Counted from the first letter of the stretch, positions 44,655 through 56,047 are shown. The stretch is 64,000 nucleotides of DNA from Luteimonas sp. MC1572 (GCF_016615815.1 NZ_CP067112.1:496001-560000); one strand, 5' to 3'. The notes: a model not told the origin generated them from the letters alone. Translations and numbers: made by a program.

Positions 44655-47552
44655 CTAGAGCCGCGCGCGCTGTGCCGACAGCGTGTCGCGCTGCGCGTTC
44701 CAGTCGGCCAGGCGCGTGCGCTCCTGTTCGACCACCGCCGCCGGCGCGTTGCTGACGAAGGTCTCGCTGGCCAGCTTGGCCTGCGACTTCGCCAGCTCGC
44801 CCGCCACGCGCTTCAACTCCTTGTCGAGCCGGGTGCGCTCGGCGTCGAGGTCCACCAGGCCTTCCAGCGGCACGTACAGGCACAGCTCGCCGACCATGGC
44901 CGCGGCGGACGGTGGCGGCTCGTCGGCGATCGCCTCGATCGCGTCGATCCGGTTGAGGAACCTGAGCTCGGGCGCGAAGCGCAGCGCACGTGCGGCGTCG
45001 TCGGCGCTGCCGCCGGCCAGCAGCAGGCGGATCGACTTGGCCGGCGACACGCCGAGCTCGCTGCGGATGCGGCGCAGCGCGGACACCATCGCCTTCAGCC
45101 ATTCCACGTCGGCCTCGGCACGCGCCACGTCCAGGCCGGCGAAATCGCCCGCCTGCGGATAGCGCTGCAGCATGATGGTGTCGGCGGGGATGCCCAGGCG
45201 CGGTGCAACCTGCAGCCACAGCTCCTCGGTGACGAATGGCACCAGCGGGTGCAGCAGGCGCAGCAGGCGCTCGAGCACCAGCAGCAGCGTGCGGCGCGTG
45301 CTGTCGGCGGCGGCGCGGCCCTCGACCGTGCCGGTGTCGCCCTGCAGCGCGGGCTTGGCCAGTTCGACGAACCAGTCGCAGAACTCGTTCCACGCGAATT
45401 CGTACAGCGCCTGCGCCAGCAGGTCGAAGCGGTAGCTGGCGAAGTGCGTTTCGGCCTGCGCGGTGACGGCGGCGAGGCGGGCAAGGATCCACTTCTCGGG
45501 ATCGGTGACCGGGGCGAGGGGAAGTTCCGCCATGTCGCCCGCCGCAACGACGCTCGCATCCGCCATGCCTTCGGTGTTCATCAGCACGAAGCGCGTGGCG
45601 TTCCACAGCTTGTTGCAGAAATTCTTGTAGCCCTCGGCGCGGGCGAGGTCGAACTTGATGTCGCGGCCGGGGCCGGCGAGCGCGGCCATGGTGAAGCGCA
45701 GCGCATCGGCGCCGAACGCGGGAATGCCGTCCGGGAACTCCTTGCGCGTGGCCTTCGCGATCTTCTCCGCCATCTTCGGCTGCATCAGCCCCGCGGTGCG
45801 CTTGGCCACCAGCGCATCGATGCTGATGCCGTCGATCAGGTCCAGCGGGTCGAGGATGTTGCCCTTCGACTTGGACATCTTCTGGCCGTCCTTGTCGCGG
45901 ACCAGGCCGGTGACATAGACGTCGTGGAACGGCACCTGGCCAGTGAGATGGTCGGTCATCATGATCATCCTGGCGACCCAGAAGAAGATGATGTCGAAGC
46001 CGGTGACCAGCACGCTGGACGGCATGAACTGCTCGAAACCGCGCTCGCGCATGGCGTCGGCATCGGGCCAGCCCATGGTGCTGAACGGCCACAGCGCCGA
46101 GGAGAACCAGGTCTCCAGCACGTCGCTGTCCTGGCTGAGCGTGCCGCTGTAGCCGGCTTCGGTGGCGTGCGCGCGCGCCTCGGCCTCGTCGCGGCCGACG
46201 AAGATGCGGCCGTCGTCGGCGTACCACGCCGGAATGCGGTGGCCCCACCACAGCTGGCGGCTGATGCACCAGTCCTGGATGTTCTCCATCCAGTGGCGGT
46301 AGGTGTTGATCCAGTTGCCGGGCACGAACTTCACATCGCCCGGCGCGCCGTCCGCGCCTTCGACCAGCGCCAGGCCGCGCTGCGCCAGGCCGTCCATCTT
46401 CACGAACCACTGGTCGGTGAGCCACGGCTCGATGACCTGGCCGGTGCGGTCGCCGCGCGGCACCTGCAGCTTGTGCGCGCGGGTTTCGACCATGAGGCCC
46501 GCAGCTTCGAGGTCGGCGAGCACGGCCTTGCGCGCGTCGTAGCGGTCCAGGCCGCGGTACGCGGCCGGGATCGCGTCATCGCCGGACACCACCTGCGCGT
46601 CGGCGGTGAGGATGTTGCGCAGCGGAAGGCCATGGCGCTGCCCCACCGCGTAGTCGTTGAAGTCGTGCGCCGGCGTCACCTTCACCACGCCGGTGCCGAA
46701 CGCGCGGTCCACGTACGCGTCGGCGATCACCGGGATCTCGCGCCCGGTGAGCGGCAGGGTCACGCTGCGGCCCACCAGGTGCGCATAGCGCGTGTCGTCG
46801 GGGTGCACCATCACCGCGCTGTCGCCGAGCATGGTTTCCGGGCGCGTGGTGGCGACCACCAGGTAGTCGCGGGTCTCGCGCAGGGTCTCGTTGCCGTCGG
46901 CATCGTGCTCGACGTGCTCGTAGTGCGCGCCATCCGCGAGCGGATAGGCGATCGACCACAGGAAGCCGTCCTCTTCCTCGCTCACCACTTCCAGGTCGGA
47001 GATCGCGGTCTTCAGCACCGGATCCCAGTTGACCAGGCGCTGGCCGCGGTAGATGAGGCCGTCGGCATGCATGCGCACGAAGGCTTCGACCACCGCCGTG
47101 GAGGCGATGGGATCCATGGTGAACACGCTGCGCGACCAGTCGCCGGAGGTGCCGACGCGGCGCATCTGCTGCGCGATGGTGTCGCCGGACTGGCCCTTCC
47201 ACTCCCAGACCTTGTCGATGAAGCGCTCGCGCCCGAGCGAGTCGCGGGTTTCTCCCTGGCCCTCGCGGTCTAGGTTGCGCGCGACCACCATCTCGGTGGC
47301 GATGCCGGCATGGTCGGTGCCCATCTGCCACAGCGTGCGGAAGCCGCGCATGCGGTGGTAGCGCACCAGCGCGTCCTGCAGCGTGTGCTGGAACGCATGG
47401 CCCATGTGCAGGGTGCCGGTGACGTTCGGCGGCGGCAGCAGGATCGAGTACGCGGGGCCGTCGCCGCAGGGCGCGAACACGCCACTGGCTTCCCACTGCG
47501 CGTACAGGCGGGATTCGAAGGACTTGGGGTCGTAGCCGGTGGCGAGGGTCAT
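44655..47552 (-). CDS. valS: Valyl-tRNA synthetase
   Basis: This 965-residue class I synthetase charges tRNA-Val. The HIGH motif is [20 protein letters not shown] (about 37-56). The editing domain is present between about 190 and 340, the KMSKS motif is [11 protein letters not shown] (about 557-567), and the anticodon domain follows. The C-terminal coiled coil (about 895-960: [20 protein letters not shown]) is the usual ValRS arm. The length fits the bacterial enzyme. It lies downstream of holC, 43 bases apart, in the conserved pepA-holC-valS order. Confidence 0.98.
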   Translation of the reverse strand: MTLATGYDPKSFESRLYAQWEASGVFAPCGDGPAYSILLPPPNVTGTLHMGHAFQHTLQDALVRYHRMRGFRTLWQMGTDHAGIATEMVVARNLDREGQGETRDSLGRERFIDKVWEWKGQSGDTIAQQMRRVGTSGDWSRSVFTMDPIASTAVVEAFVRMHADGLIYRGQRLVNWDPVLKTAISDLEVVSEEEDGFLWSIAYPLADGAHYEHVEHDADGNETLRETRDYLVVATTRPETMLGDSAVMVHPDDTRYAHLVGRSVTLPLTGREIPVIADAYVDRAFGTGVVKVTPAHDFNDYAVGQRHGLPLRNILTADAQVVSGDDAIPAAYRGLDRYDARKAVLADLEAAGLMVETRAHKLQVPRGDRTGQVIEPWLTDQWFVKMDGLAQRGLALVEGADGAPGDVKFVPGNWINTYRHWMENIQDWCISRQLWWGHRIPAWYADDGRIFVGRDEAEARAHATEAGYSGTLSQDSDVLETWFSSALWPFSTMGWPDADAMRERGFEQFMPSSVLVTGFDIIFFWVARMIMMTDHLTGQVPFHDVYVTGLVRDKDGQKMSKSKGNILDPLDLIDGISIDALVAKRTAGLMQPKMAEKIAKATRKEFPDGIPAFGADALRFTMAALAGPGRDIKFDLARAEGYKNFCNKLWNATRFVLMNTEGMADASVVAAGDMAELPLAPVTDPEKWILARLAAVTAQAETHFASYRFDLLAQALYEFAWNEFCDWFVELAKPALQGDTGTVEGRAAADSTRRTLLLVLERLLRLLHPLVPFVTEELWLQVAPRLGIPADTIMLQRYPQAGDFAGLDVARAEADVEWLKAMVSALRRIRSELGVSPAKSIRLLLAGGSADDAARALRFAPELRFLNRIDAIEAIADEPPPSAAAMVGELCLYVPLEGLVDLDAERTRLDKELKRVAGELAKSQAKLASETFVSNAPAAVVEQERTRLADWNAQRDTLSAQRARL

Positions 47553-47595
47553 TCAGGGGCTCGTGGTCGGGGCAGGGCGGGGGCGGACCCCCGCG

Positions 47596-48039
47596 TCACA
47601 TGTCGTATTTCTTCAGGTCCAGGCCGCGCGCCTTGTACTGCGTCCAGCGCTCGCGCAGCGGGCCACGCGCGGAGTCGTCGGCGGGTACCACCTCGAGCAC
47701 GCGCTCGAAGTCGCCTTCCACCGGCGCATCGCGCAGGTTGAGCACCAGCGCGCGCAGCGGCACGTCGCTGCCGGGCGCGGCGATGAGCACGTCGGCTTCA
47801 TCCTCGCCGCCGTCGTCGTCATCGTCGAACCCGGCGCCGGCGATCTGGTGCGGCACGTAGGCGTCGGGGTCGAACGACCACAGCAGGTCGTCGAGCCGTT
47901 CGGCCTGGTCGGCGTCGCGGGCCAGCACCAGCATCGGCTGGCCGGCGGCCTGCGCCTTCTTCGCCAGCTCGCAGACCAGCAGCAGCGGTTCGTCGCGGAA
48001 CCGCGGTTTGGCGATCAGGTAGAAGTCGGCGCGGGCCAC
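47596..48039 (-). CDS. holC: DNA polymerase III chi subunit
   Basis: This 147-residue clamp-loader accessory protein contacts single-stranded DNA-binding protein and psi. It matches HolC by ADFYLIAKPRF at the start, LLVCELAKKAQAAGQPMLVL, RDADQAERLDDLLWSFDPDA and YVPHQIAG. An unusually acidic stretch (GFDDDDDGGEDEADVL, about 75-90) replaces a neutral loop. The start is the GTG at 48039, since the frame upstream runs into pepA. It is 8 bases after the pepA stop and 43 bases before valS, a conserved Gammaproteobacteria order. Confidence 0.92.
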   Translation of the reverse strand: MARADFYLIAKPRFRDEPLLLVCELAKKAQAAGQPMLVLARDADQAERLDDLLWSFDPDAYVPHQIAGAGFDDDDDGGEDEADVLIAAPGSDVPLRALVLNLRDAPVEGDFERVLEVVPADDSARGPLRERWTQYKARGLDLKKYDM

Positions 48040-48047
48040 GGGCGGGC

Positions 48048-49526
48048 TCAGCCCGCCTGGTCCAGCAGCCATTGCGACAGCAGGCCGACCGGGCGGCCGG
48101 TGGCCAGCCCGCTCTTGCCGCTGTGGCTGGCGCTGCCGGCGATGTCGAGGTGCGCCCAGCGCTGGCCTTCGGTGAAGCGCGCCAGGAAGCAGCCCGCCGT
48201 CACCGCGCCGGCCCAGCGGCCGCCGATGTTGTAGACGTCGGCGAAGGTGGAATCGAGCATGGTCTGGTACTCGTCCCACAGCGGCAGGCGCCAGGCGCGG
48301 TCGAACACGTGCTCGCCGGCGGCCAGCAGTTCCTGCGACAGGTCGTCGTGCTTGCTCATCAGCCCCGTGGCGAAGCTGCCCAGGGCGACCATGCAGGCGC
48401 CGGTGAGGGTGGCCACGTCGACCAGCGCCTGCGGCTCGAAGCGCTGCGCATAGGTCAGCGCGTCGCACAGGATCAGGCGGCCCTCGGCATCGGTGTTGCC
48501 GACCTCGATGGTCTTGCCGGACATGCTGGTGAGGATGTCGGAGGGGCGGTAGGCGTTGCCGTCGATGGCGTTCTCGACCGCCGGCACCACCACCACCAGG
48601 TTGATCGGGAGATCCATGCCCGCGGCCGCGACGAACGTGCCCATCACCGAACCGGCGCCGAGCATGTCGTACTTCATCTCCTCGATGCCGCCCTGGGTCT
48701 TCAGGTTCACGCCGCCGGTGTCGAAGGTGATGCCCTTGCCGACCAGTACGTAGGGCTTGGCGTCGCCGCCGTTGTTCCACTTCAGGACGATCAGCTTCGG
48801 CGCATTGGCCGAGCCGCGGGCGACCGCCAGCAGCGAGCCCATGCCGAGCTTCTCCATGTCCTCGCGCTCGAGGACCTCGCAGCTGGCCTTGTCGAAGCGC
48901 GACGCGAAATCGCCGGCCTGCTGCGCCAGGTAGGCCGGGTTGCAGATGTTGGGTGGCAGGTGGCCGAGTTCTCGCGTGAACTCGACGCCGGCGGCGATCG
49001 CCTGGCCCTGGGCCAGCGCGGCGGCATCGCTGCCGGTGATCTCCAGGCGCTCGAGGCCCTTCTCGTCGCGCTTCTTGTTCTTTTCGCCCAGCGTGGCGAC
49101 GTAGCGGTAGCTGGCGTGGCTGGCGGCGATGGCGGCCTGGCGGATCGCCCAGGCGGCGTCGCGGCCGGCAACCTCGAGCTCGGACAGCGTCAGCAGCGCC
49201 GAACGCGCCGGACCGGTCTTCAGCGCGCGCGCGGCATCGGCCACGGCCTTCAGGTACTGCGGCACCGCGAACTTGCCCGCCTCGCCCAGGCCGATCACCA
49301 GCACCCGCGGCGCGGCCACGCCCGGCAGGTCCAGGAGCAGCGTGCTGCGGCCGGTGGCGCCGTCGAGGTCGCCACGGGCGGCCAGCGCCGACAGGCGGCC
49401 ACCACTGGCCTCGTCGAGCGCGCGCGCGGACGGCGCAAGGGTCTTGTCGGCAAAGGCGCCAACGACCACGCAGTCGACCTGGGCGGCGGCGGGTGGGGTC
49501 TGGTTCAGGGCAAGTTGAAGGCTCAT
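48048..49526 (-). CDS. pepA: Leucyl aminopeptidase (M17 family)
   Basis: This 492-residue di-zinc cytosolic aminopeptidase has the M17 signature [16 protein letters not shown] (about 341-356). Metal ligands lie in [16 protein letters not shown] (about 262-277) and in [20 protein letters not shown]. The N-terminal domain (1-170) is the usual regulatory domain. In E. coli PepA also acts as a DNA-binding repressor; that role is unknown here. AGGA precedes the ATG at 49526. It is divergent from lptF across a 143-base gap and heads the pepA-holC-valS set. Confidence 0.97.
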   Translation of the reverse strand: MSLQLALNQTPPAAAQVDCVVVGAFADKTLAPSARALDEASGGRLSALAARGDLDGATGRSTLLLDLPGVAAPRVLVIGLGEAGKFAVPQYLKAVADAARALKTGPARSALLTLSELEVAGRDAAWAIRQAAIAASHASYRYVATLGEKNKKRDEKGLERLEITGSDAAALAQGQAIAAGVEFTRELGHLPPNICNPAYLAQQAGDFASRFDKASCEVLEREDMEKLGMGSLLAVARGSANAPKLIVLKWNNGGDAKPYVLVGKGITFDTGGVNLKTQGGIEEMKYDMLGAGSVMGTFVAAAGMDLPINLVVVVPAVENAIDGNAYRPSDILTSMSGKTIEVGNTDAEGRLILCDALTYAQRFEPQALVDVATLTGACMVALGSFATGLMSKHDDLSQELLAAGEHVFDRAWRLPLWDEYQTMLDSTFADVYNIGGRWAGAVTAGCFLARFTEGQRWAHLDIAGSASHSGKSGLATGRPVGLLSQWLLDQAG

Positions 49527-49669
49527 GGGATCCTGTTCTGCGGTTCTCGTGAAGTGTTCCTTACAATCGGCGCTTCTAGAATGCGGCGGATGCGCCGCAG
49601 CGCCAGGTCCTGGCGCGGCCGATGCGGTGTATGGACGAACCCCCGATTCTAATGCAAGGCCGCTGCCGG

Positions 49670-50770
49670 ATGCCGAAGCTCGACACCTACCTGTTCCGCG
49701 AATTCGCCCAGGCCACCTTCGCGGCGCTGGTCGTGCTGCTGATCGTCAGCCTCGGCGGGGTTTTCGCGGACGTGCTGGGCGACATCGCGCGCGGGCGGGT
49801 GCCGGCCGGGCTGATGCTGTCGCAGTTGGGCCTGCAGGTGCTGAATTACCTGCCGCTGATCCTGCCGCTGGGGCTGATGCTGGGTCTGCTGCTGGGCGTC
49901 GGGCGGCTGTACCGCGATTCCGAGATGCCGGTGCTGATCGCCACCGGCGTCGGCCCGCGGCGCCTGCTGCGCCCGCTGATGATGCTGGTGCTGCCGGTGG
50001 CCAGCTTCATCGGCGCCTGTTCGCTGTGGCTGGGCCCGTGGGCCAACGACTATTCGCAGCGGATGGTGGCGGAGGGCAACCGCAGCCTGCTGCTGGCCGG
50101 GCTGGAGGCCGGGCGCTTCGTCGAGCTGCCCGGCGGCGGCGGCGTGGTCTACGTGGGCGCGATGTCCGATGACGGCTCGGCGCTGGCGCGGGTGTTCGTC
50201 TACCGCTCGGACGAGGAGCGCATGGACGTCACGACCGCGCGCACCGGGCAACTCTCGGTCGACGGCGCCGAGCGCTACCTGAAGCTGGACCAGGGCTTCC
50301 GCGTCGAAGGTCCGCTCGCCGAAGGCCTGGATTTCCGCATGATGCGCTACGCCGGCAACGAGATGCGCCTGCCCGACGCCGAGACCCGGCCGGCCAGCGA
50401 AAACCCGGAATACGACTCCACCCTGGCGCTGCTCGGCGACGCCAGGCCCGAGGCGCGCGCGCAGTTGCATGCGCGCATCGCGCCACCGCTGCTGGCGCTG
50501 GCATTCGCCTTGCTCGCGGTGCCGCTGGCGCGCAGCCCGCCGCGCCAGGCCCGCTACGGCCGCATCGTGCTCGGCTTCCTGGCGTATGTGATCGGCATCA
50601 ACCTGATGCTGCTGGGCACCGAATGGATCGCCGACGGCAAGATCCCGGTGGCGCTGGGCCTGTGGTGGCTGGTGCTGCCGCTGCTGGCGCTGGGCACGTG
50701 GATGTACTTCCGCGACGGCAGCGTGGCCGCGCCGCGGCGCCGGGCGCGGGCAGCGGAGGCGGCGCGATGA
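49670..50770 (+). CDS. lptF: LPS export permease LptF
   Basis: This 366-residue inner-membrane subunit of the LptB2FGC complex extracts LPS from the inner membrane. It starts [21 protein letters not shown] and has six transmembrane helices in two groups of three with a large periplasmic beta-jellyroll (about 130-260). The gene is preceded by a TAGAAT hexamer at 49577-49582. The ATG at 49670 is chosen because the upstream ATGs at 49622 and 49631 add a non-hydrophobic leader. Coupled to lptG by ATGA. It links the O-antigen locus of this window to LPS transport. Confidence 0.95.
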   Translation: MPKLDTYLFREFAQATFAALVVLLIVSLGGVFADVLGDIARGRVPAGLMLSQLGLQVLNYLPLILPLGLMLGLLLGVGRLYRDSEMPVLIATGVGPRRLLRPLMMLVLPVASFIGACSLWLGPWANDYSQRMVAEGNRSLLLAGLEAGRFVELPGGGGVVYVGAMSDDGSALARVFVYRSDEERMDVTTARTGQLSVDGAERYLKLDQGFRVEGPLAEGLDFRMMRYAGNEMRLPDAETRPASENPEYDSTLALLGDARPEARAQLHARIAPPLLALAFALLAVPLARSPPRQARYGRIVLGFLAYVIGINLMLLGTEWIADGKIPVALGLWWLVLPLLALGTWMYFRDGSVAAPRRRARAAEAAR

Positions 50771-51876
50771 TGCCGTTCCCGAAGATCCACGACCTGTATG
50801 CCGCGCGCACCGTGGCGGTCACCGTGCTGCTGACCTGGATGGTGCTGGTCGGCCTGGATGCGGTGCTGGCCGGCGTGCAGGAGATCAAGCACATGGGCGA
50901 TGGCGACTACGGCTTCGTCAGCGTGGTCACCTATGTCGCCTATACCGTGCCGCGACGCGCCTACGTGATGTTCCCGACCGCGGCGGTGATCGGCACGCTG
51001 ATGGGCCTGGGCCAGCTGGCGGCCACCACCGAACTCACCGCGCTGCGCGCGCTGGGCGTGTCGCGGCGACGCTTGAGCCTCTCGGTCGCGGCGCCGCTGG
51101 TCTTGCTGACGGTGGCGATGATGCTCAACGGCGAGACCCTCGCGCCGGGCGCCCAGCGCAGCGCCGACGCCATGAAGTCGGCGGCGCGCTCCAAGGACAT
51201 GATCGTGGCGCAGTACTCGGGCCTGTGGGCACGCGAGGGCAACACCTTCCTCAACGCCCGCACCGGCCAGGAGCGCAGCGACGGCAAGGATGCGTGGCTG
51301 GAACTCAACGGCGTCCGCCTGTTCGAGTTCGACGACGACGGACGACTGGAATCGATCGCCGACGCCGCCGTGGCCGAACATCGCGCCAGTGGCTGGCTGC
51401 TGCGCGACGTGCGCCGCGTGTACTTCGAGCCGCGCGAGGTCAGCGCGACGAGCATCGGCGAGGAGCACTGGGAATCGCAGCTCGACGCCGCCGCGCTCGC
51501 CGCCAGCGCCGGCAGCGCGTTCCGCCCGCGCTACATGCCCGCCCGCGACCTGGCGGAAGGCATCGAGTACCGCCGGCGCAACCGCCTGGATGCCAGCGAG
51601 TTCCAGGAGCACTACTGGGGTCGCTGGTTCTATCCGTTCAACGTGCTGGCGCTGTGCCTGGCGGCGATTCCGTTCGCCTTCGGTTCGCTGCGCAGCGGCG
51701 GGCTGGGGAGGCGGCTGTTCATCGGCATCGTGTTCGCGCTCGGGTTCTGGCTGCTCCAGGCCCAGGCGGTGAAGCTGGCGGCGGTGTACCGCTTCGATTA
51801 CCGGCTCGCGTACGCGGTACCGCCGGCGGTCATGTTGTTCGTGTCCTGGCTGCTTTTCCGACGCCGGAGTGGGTGA
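50767..51876 (+). CDS. lptG: LPS export permease LptG
   Basis: This 369-residue partner of LptF has the same six-helix plus periplasmic beta-jellyroll layout. Typical sequences are FPKIHDLYAARTVAVTVLLTW at the start (first part), TELTALRALGVSRRRL (the coupling helix to LptB) and FYPFNVLALCLAAIPFAFGS near the fifth helix. The two ATGs at 50767 and 50770 are both possible. The overlap with lptF is ATGA. A 126-base gap to the BamE-like gene follows with no T-tract terminator. Confidence 0.96.
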   Translation: MMPFPKIHDLYAARTVAVTVLLTWMVLVGLDAVLAGVQEIKHMGDGDYGFVSVVTYVAYTVPRRAYVMFPTAAVIGTLMGLGQLAATTELTALRALGVSRRRLSLSVAAPLVLLTVAMMLNGETLAPGAQRSADAMKSAARSKDMIVAQYSGLWAREGNTFLNARTGQERSDGKDAWLELNGVRLFEFDDDGRLESIADAAVAEHRASGWLLRDVRRVYFEPREVSATSIGEEHWESQLDAAALAASAGSAFRPRYMPARDLAEGIEYRRRNRLDASEFQEHYWGRWFYPFNVLALCLAAIPFAFGSLRSGGLGRRLFIGIVFALGFWLLQAQAVKLAAVYRFDYRLAYAVPPAVMLFVSWLLFRRRSG

Positions 51877-52002
51877 AATCCCAGGTTGCGGTGGCGCGTG
51901 CCGGCAGGTACACAGTTGATCCATGACTCCGGGTGGCGCGCCGCGCCCGCAGCAGGGGATGCCGAGACACCGGGGCGCAACTACCAGACGGAGAAGCAGA
52001 AG

Positions 52003-52482
52003 ATGCAGAGCAGCATGCGTATGGCCGCGGCCGTCGCCATGATCGTGGGCGTCGGCCTGTTGGGCATGGGGGACGCCGAAGCACGTCGTGGCGGCAAGGA
52101 GAAGGGCACGCCGGCGTGGATGAACGAAAACGGTGAAGTCATCGACTCGACCAAGGTCGAGGCGGGTTATGGCGAGACCGTCACCGGCCTGGGCGACTGG
52201 GAAGGCGAGATCACCGGCAAGCCGGCGGCGGGCAGCAAGTTCACCAAGCTCGAGATCGGCATGCCGATGAAGCAGGTGACCGATCTGGTGGGCGATCCCA
52301 CCGACCAGGGCGCCTATGTCACTGGCAAGGCGTTCATCCCGTTCTTCTTCGGCGGCGACCGCTACCGCTACGAGATGGCCTACAAGGGCCAGGGCCGGCT
52401 GGTGTTCGCCGGCGAGTCGATGGGCACCGGCGGCAACCTGATCTGGATCATCCACAACAAGGACGACTCGGGCTATCGCTGA
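52003..52482 (+). CDS. Secreted BamE/SmpA-like small protein
   Basis: This 159-residue protein has a signal peptide (residues 1-28, cut near GDAEA) without a lipobox cysteine. Residues about 80-140 resemble the SmpA/OmlA (BamE-like) fold: FTKLEIGMPMKQVTDLVGDP then YRYEMAYKGQGRLVFAG. Such domains are found in BamE and in many periplasmic proteins of unknown role, so it should not be called BamE. The ATG at 52003 is preceded by GAGAAG. It is followed by a strong terminator at 52507-52532. Confidence 0.82.
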   Translation: MQSSMRMAAAVAMIVGVGLLGMGDAEARRGGKEKGTPAWMNENGEVIDSTKVEAGYGETVTGLGDWEGEITGKPAAGSKFTKLEIGMPMKQVTDLVGDPTDQGAYVTGKAFIPFFFGGDRYRYEMAYKGQGRLVFAGESMGTGGNLIWIIHNKDDSGYR

Positions 52483-52506
52483 GCGTCACTGACGTCGTGA
52501 CCGGAG

Positions 52507-52532
52507 ACCCCGCGAAAGCGGGGTTTTTCTTT
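52507..52532 (+). terminator. Rho-independent terminator after the BamE-like gene
   Basis: ACCCCGC (52507-52513), loop GAAA, GCGGGGT (52518-52524) and a TTTTCTTT tract form a perfect terminator. Confidence 0.93.
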
Positions 52533-52543
52533 GTGGCCGTGCC

Positions 52544-52690
52544 GGGTACCACCCGGTACGCCCCACTACGCGGTGGCTCAAAGGCACACCCAGCGATCCC
52601 GGGCATTGCGCTCCGGCTTGGGCTTTGCTCCTCGGCTTGGTCTTTGCTCTCGGGTGACCCAAAGTCGCCTCCCGGCCACCACAGGGCCCA
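52544..52690 (-). repeat. Dispersed intergenic repeat, copy A (modules absent)
   Basis: Read on the minus strand this element begins with an 18-base block at 52673-52690 and ends with a 24-base block at 52567-52590. Both blocks are identical to parts of the plus-strand repeat at 60999-61214 (60999-61016 and 61174-61197). The middle is shorter than in the other copy and lacks the two-stem modules. The rest of this 282-base gap before pgk holds no other feature I can support. Confidence 0.75.
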
Positions 52691-52764
52691 CGGGCTTTTC
52701 CACAGTTTGAATCCTCCGAAGGGCCCGTCGACAATACCGGCCCCCGGAACCACGGCAGCCACGC

Positions 52765-53940
52765 ATGACCATCCTCCGCATGACCGACCTCGACCTCGCC
52801 GGCAAGCGCGTCCTGGTCCGCCAGGACCTCAACGTGCCCGTGGCCGCCGGCCGCGTCACCTCCGACCAGCGCATCACCGCGTCGTTGCCGACGCTGCGCG
52901 CGCTGCTCGACGCCGGCGCCGCGGTGATGGTCATGTCGCACCTCGGGCGCCCCACGGAGGGCAGCTGGAGCGAAGCGGATTCGCTCGCGCCGGTCGCCCT
53001 GCGCCTGTCCGAGCTGCTCGGCCGCGACGTGCCGCTGGTGCGCGACTACCTCGATGGCGTCGACGTGGCCCCTGGCCAGCTGGTGCTGCTCGAGAACTGC
53101 CGCATGAACGTCGGCGAGAAGGCCGACGACGAAGCGCTCGCGAAGCGGTATGCCGCGCTGTGCGACGTGTTCGTGATGGACGCGTTCGGCACCGCGCACC
53201 GCGCGCAGGCGTCCACCCACGGCGTGATCCACCATGCCGCGCAGGCGGTTGGCGGCCCGCTGCTGATGGCCGAACTGGATGCGCTGGCCAAGGCGCTGCA
53301 CCAGCCGGCGCGTCCGCTGCTGGCAATCGTCGCCGGCTCCAAGGTGTCCACCAAGCTCGAGCTGCTGTCGTCGCTGGTCGGCAAGGTCGACCAGCTGATC
53401 GTCGGCGGCGGCATCGCCAACACCTTCATTGCCGCGGAAGGCCACGGTGTCGGTGCATCGCTGCACGAAGTCGACCTGCTCGGCACCGCGCGCGACATCA
53501 TGGCCAAGGCGCGCGCGCGTGGCGCCGAGATACCGGTGCCGACCGACGTCGTGGTGGCGCCGGCGTTCAAGGCCGATGCGCCGGCGACGGTGAAGCCGGT
53601 CGACGCGATCGCCGACGGCGAGATGGTGCTCGACATCGGCCCGGAGACCGCCGCGCGTTACGCGGAGATGATCGCCAAGGCCGGCACGGTGTTGTGGAAC
53701 GGGCCTGTCGGCGTGTTCGAGTTCGATGCGTTCGGCAAGGGCACCGAGACGCTGGCGCGCGCGATCGCGGCGTCGCCTGCGTTCTCGATCGCCGGCGGCG
53801 GCGACACCCTGGCGGCGGTCGACAAGTACGGCATTGCCGGCGACATCTCCTACATCTCCACCGGCGGCGGCGCGTTCCTGGAGTTCCTGGAAGGCAAGGT
53901 GCTGCCGGCGGTTGCCGCGCTGGAGCAGCGCGCGGGCTGA
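52765..53940 (+). CDS. pgk: Phosphoglycerate kinase
   Basis: This 391-residue glycolytic enzyme transfers phosphate from 1,3-bisphosphoglycerate to ADP in the cytoplasm. Family blocks include [11 protein letters not shown] (about 19-29), [35 protein letters not shown] and NGPVGVFEF, with the nucleotide loop [16 protein letters not shown]. The ATG at 52765 starts [17 protein letters not shown], the normal N-terminus. The upstream gap contains the intergenic repeat. It is followed, after 73 bases, by a secreted protein pair inserted before pyk. Confidence 0.98.
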   Translation: MTILRMTDLDLAGKRVLVRQDLNVPVAAGRVTSDQRITASLPTLRALLDAGAAVMVMSHLGRPTEGSWSEADSLAPVALRLSELLGRDVPLVRDYLDGVDVAPGQLVLLENCRMNVGEKADDEALAKRYAALCDVFVMDAFGTAHRAQASTHGVIHHAAQAVGGPLLMAELDALAKALHQPARPLLAIVAGSKVSTKLELLSSLVGKVDQLIVGGGIANTFIAAEGHGVGASLHEVDLLGTARDIMAKARARGAEIPVPTDVVVAPAFKADAPATVKPVDAIADGEMVLDIGPETAARYAEMIAKAGTVLWNGPVGVFEFDAFGKGTETLARAIAASPAFSIAGGGDTLAAVDKYGIAGDISYISTGGGAFLEFLEGKVLPAVAALEQRAG

Positions 53941-54013
53941 GCAGCGTTCGCCGCCCCGTGGCCTTCGTGTAGGCTCCCGGACGGGGTCGGGGGGGCCGGC
54001 CGGGGGAGCATGG

Positions 54014-56047
54014 ATGATGCGTTGGCTGATCGTATTGGCGTGCCTGCTGTTGCCTGTTGCCGCGACAGCGCAGGTGACGCACGCGAGGGGCGAGTTCGCG
54101 TTCGCGATCGAAGCGGAGCCCGGCTTCGTGCAGCGCGTTGAAGTTCCGCTGGAGTGGGACCCGGCCGCGCCCGGCCACGACGAGCCGCGTTGGCGCTACT
54201 GGTGGCATGACGCGCAGACCGACCGCCGTGGCGCTGCCGACCACCAGTACGCGGAGCATGTGTTCGAACCGCGTGCCACCTCGGTGCTGGGGGAGGCGGG
54301 GCGGTTCCAGGTGTCGTTCAACCCCGACTACCAGACGCTGGCGTTCCACCGCGTGGAGCTGCGCCGCGACGGCCGCTGGGTCGACCGCCTGGTGCCGGAG
54401 CGGATCTCGCTGGCGCGCCGCGAGCGCGGGTTCGAACAGGATCTCGCCGACGGCCTGGTGTCGGCGCTGGTGGTGCTGGACGACGTGCGCGTGGGCGACG
54501 TGGTGCGTGTCTCGTATTCGATCAAGGGCAGCAATCCGGTGCTCGCCGGGCAGGTGTCGGACTGGTCGCAGCTCGGCTGGCGCAACCCCGTGCTCGGCAA
54601 CCGCCTGCGCGTGCTGTACGACCCGGGCACCGAGCCCGCCGTCCACCGCGAACACACCGATGCCGAAGCCGTGGTCACCCGGCGCGATGACGGCGTGGAA
54701 GTGGTCGTGGCCAGCGCGGCGATGGCCGCCGTGCTCGACGAAGGCGACTACCCCGCCTGGCACCAGCCGTTTCCGCAGGTGCAGGTGGCACCGGCGCGCA
54801 GCTGGGCGGACGTCGTGGCCTGGGCCCTGCCGCTGTATCCGCCGCCGCCGCCGCTGCCGGCGGACCTGGAGGCGCGCCTGCGCGAGTGGGCCAGGATCCG
54901 CAGCCCGCTGGAGCGGCTGACCGCGGTGGCGCGGGCGGTCCAGGATGAAGTCCGCTATTTCGGCGTCGAGATGGGCGAGAACACCCACAGGCCGAGCGCG
55001 CCCGGGGTCACATGGGAGCGCCGCTTCGGCGACTGCAAGGACAAGTCCTACCTGCTGGTCACGCTGTTGCGCCGACTCGACATCCACGCCGAACCGGCGC
55101 TGGCTTCTGTCGGCCGGGGCCGCGCGGTCGCCGGCTTCGTGCCCTCGGCGTCCGACTTCGACCACGTCATCGTGCGCGTCCGCCTCGGTCGCGAGGTGCG
55201 CTGGGTGGATCCCACGCAGACCTACCGCGGCGGTGCCGCGGGCGATGCCGACCTGAGCGGCTACGGCATGGTGCTGCCGCTGGTGGCCGGCTCCGCGGCG
55301 ATGGTCGAGATCGCGGCGCCCGCCGTCGGCCCGGGTGGCGTGCACGTCACCGAACGCTACGCCCCGGCCGCCGATGCCGCCCACGTCACGCTCGAAGTGG
55401 CGACCGTCTACAGCGGCGATGCCGCGGATGGCGCGCGCCGCGGGGCCGCCACGGAGCGTCGCGAGGAGCGGGGCCGGCGCTATGCCGACTACTACCGCAA
55501 GCGCTTCGGCGAGCTCGACGCGGTGTCGCTGCCGGTGATCCTCGATGACCGCGACCGGAACCGCATCACGGTCACCGAGACCTACCTGCTCAGGGACGCG
55601 CTTCAAGCCGAAGGCGCCGCGCGCGCCATGGATACCTATGCGGACTCGCTGGACTCGCCGAGCCGCCTGCCGTCGGTGATGCAGCGCCACGGGCCACTGG
55701 CCGCCAGCCAGCGCGGCCGCTATCGCCATGACATCGAATTCCACATGCCGGAAGGCTGGAGCGCGCGCTTCGGCCAGGAGCGGGACGTGCAGGCCGTCGA
55801 AGGATTCGCGTACAGCCGCGAGGTCGACGTGCTGGATGGCGTGGCGGCCCTGCGTTACCAGCTCGACGTCGCCGGGCGCGATGTCGAACCCGGCGAGGTG
55901 CGCACGCACGTGGGCAGCCTGCGCAAGGTGCGCGACGGACTGTCGGCGCGCCTGCGCTTCCAGCCGCCGGCCGCGCAGGCGTCGGCGGAGCGGCGCCGCA
56001 GGCTGGAGGCCCTGTTGAAGGACACCATGAAGAAGGACGGGCAATGA
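54014..56047 (+). CDS. Secreted DUF3857 and transglutaminase-like domain protein
   Basis: This 677-residue protein has a signal peptide (cut near ATA-Q, residue 20). A DUF3857 domain (about 60-225) is followed by a transglutaminase-like domain (about 285-405). The catalytic triad is present as Cys341 in RRFGDCKDKSYLL, His384 in SDFDHVIVRV and Asp399 in VRWVDPTQ. A beta-rich C-terminal region follows. Such proteins are usually periplasmic and of unknown substrate. The ATG at 54014 is supported by GGGGGAG at 54002-54008, five bases away. It overlaps the next gene by ATGA. Confidence 0.9.
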   Translation: MMRWLIVLACLLLPVAATAQVTHARGEFAFAIEAEPGFVQRVEVPLEWDPAAPGHDEPRWRYWWHDAQTDRRGAADHQYAEHVFEPRATSVLGEAGRFQVSFNPDYQTLAFHRVELRRDGRWVDRLVPERISLARRERGFEQDLADGLVSALVVLDDVRVGDVVRVSYSIKGSNPVLAGQVSDWSQLGWRNPVLGNRLRVLYDPGTEPAVHREHTDAEAVVTRRDDGVEVVVASAAMAAVLDEGDYPAWHQPFPQVQVAPARSWADVVAWALPLYPPPPPLPADLEARLREWARIRSPLERLTAVARAVQDEVRYFGVEMGENTHRPSAPGVTWERRFGDCKDKSYLLVTLLRRLDIHAEPALASVGRGRAVAGFVPSASDFDHVIVRVRLGREVRWVDPTQTYRGGAAGDADLSGYGMVLPLVAGSAAMVEIAAPAVGPGGVHVTERYAPAADAAHVTLEVATVYSGDAADGARRGAATERREERGRRYADYYRKRFGELDAVSLPVILDDRDRNRITVTETYLLRDALQAEGAARAMDTYADSLDSPSRLPSVMQRHGPLAASQRGRYRHDIEFHMPEGWSARFGQERDVQAVEGFAYSREVDVLDGVAALRYQLDVAGRDVEPGEVRTHVGSLRKVRDGLSARLRFQPPAAQASAERRRRLEALLKDTMKKDGQ

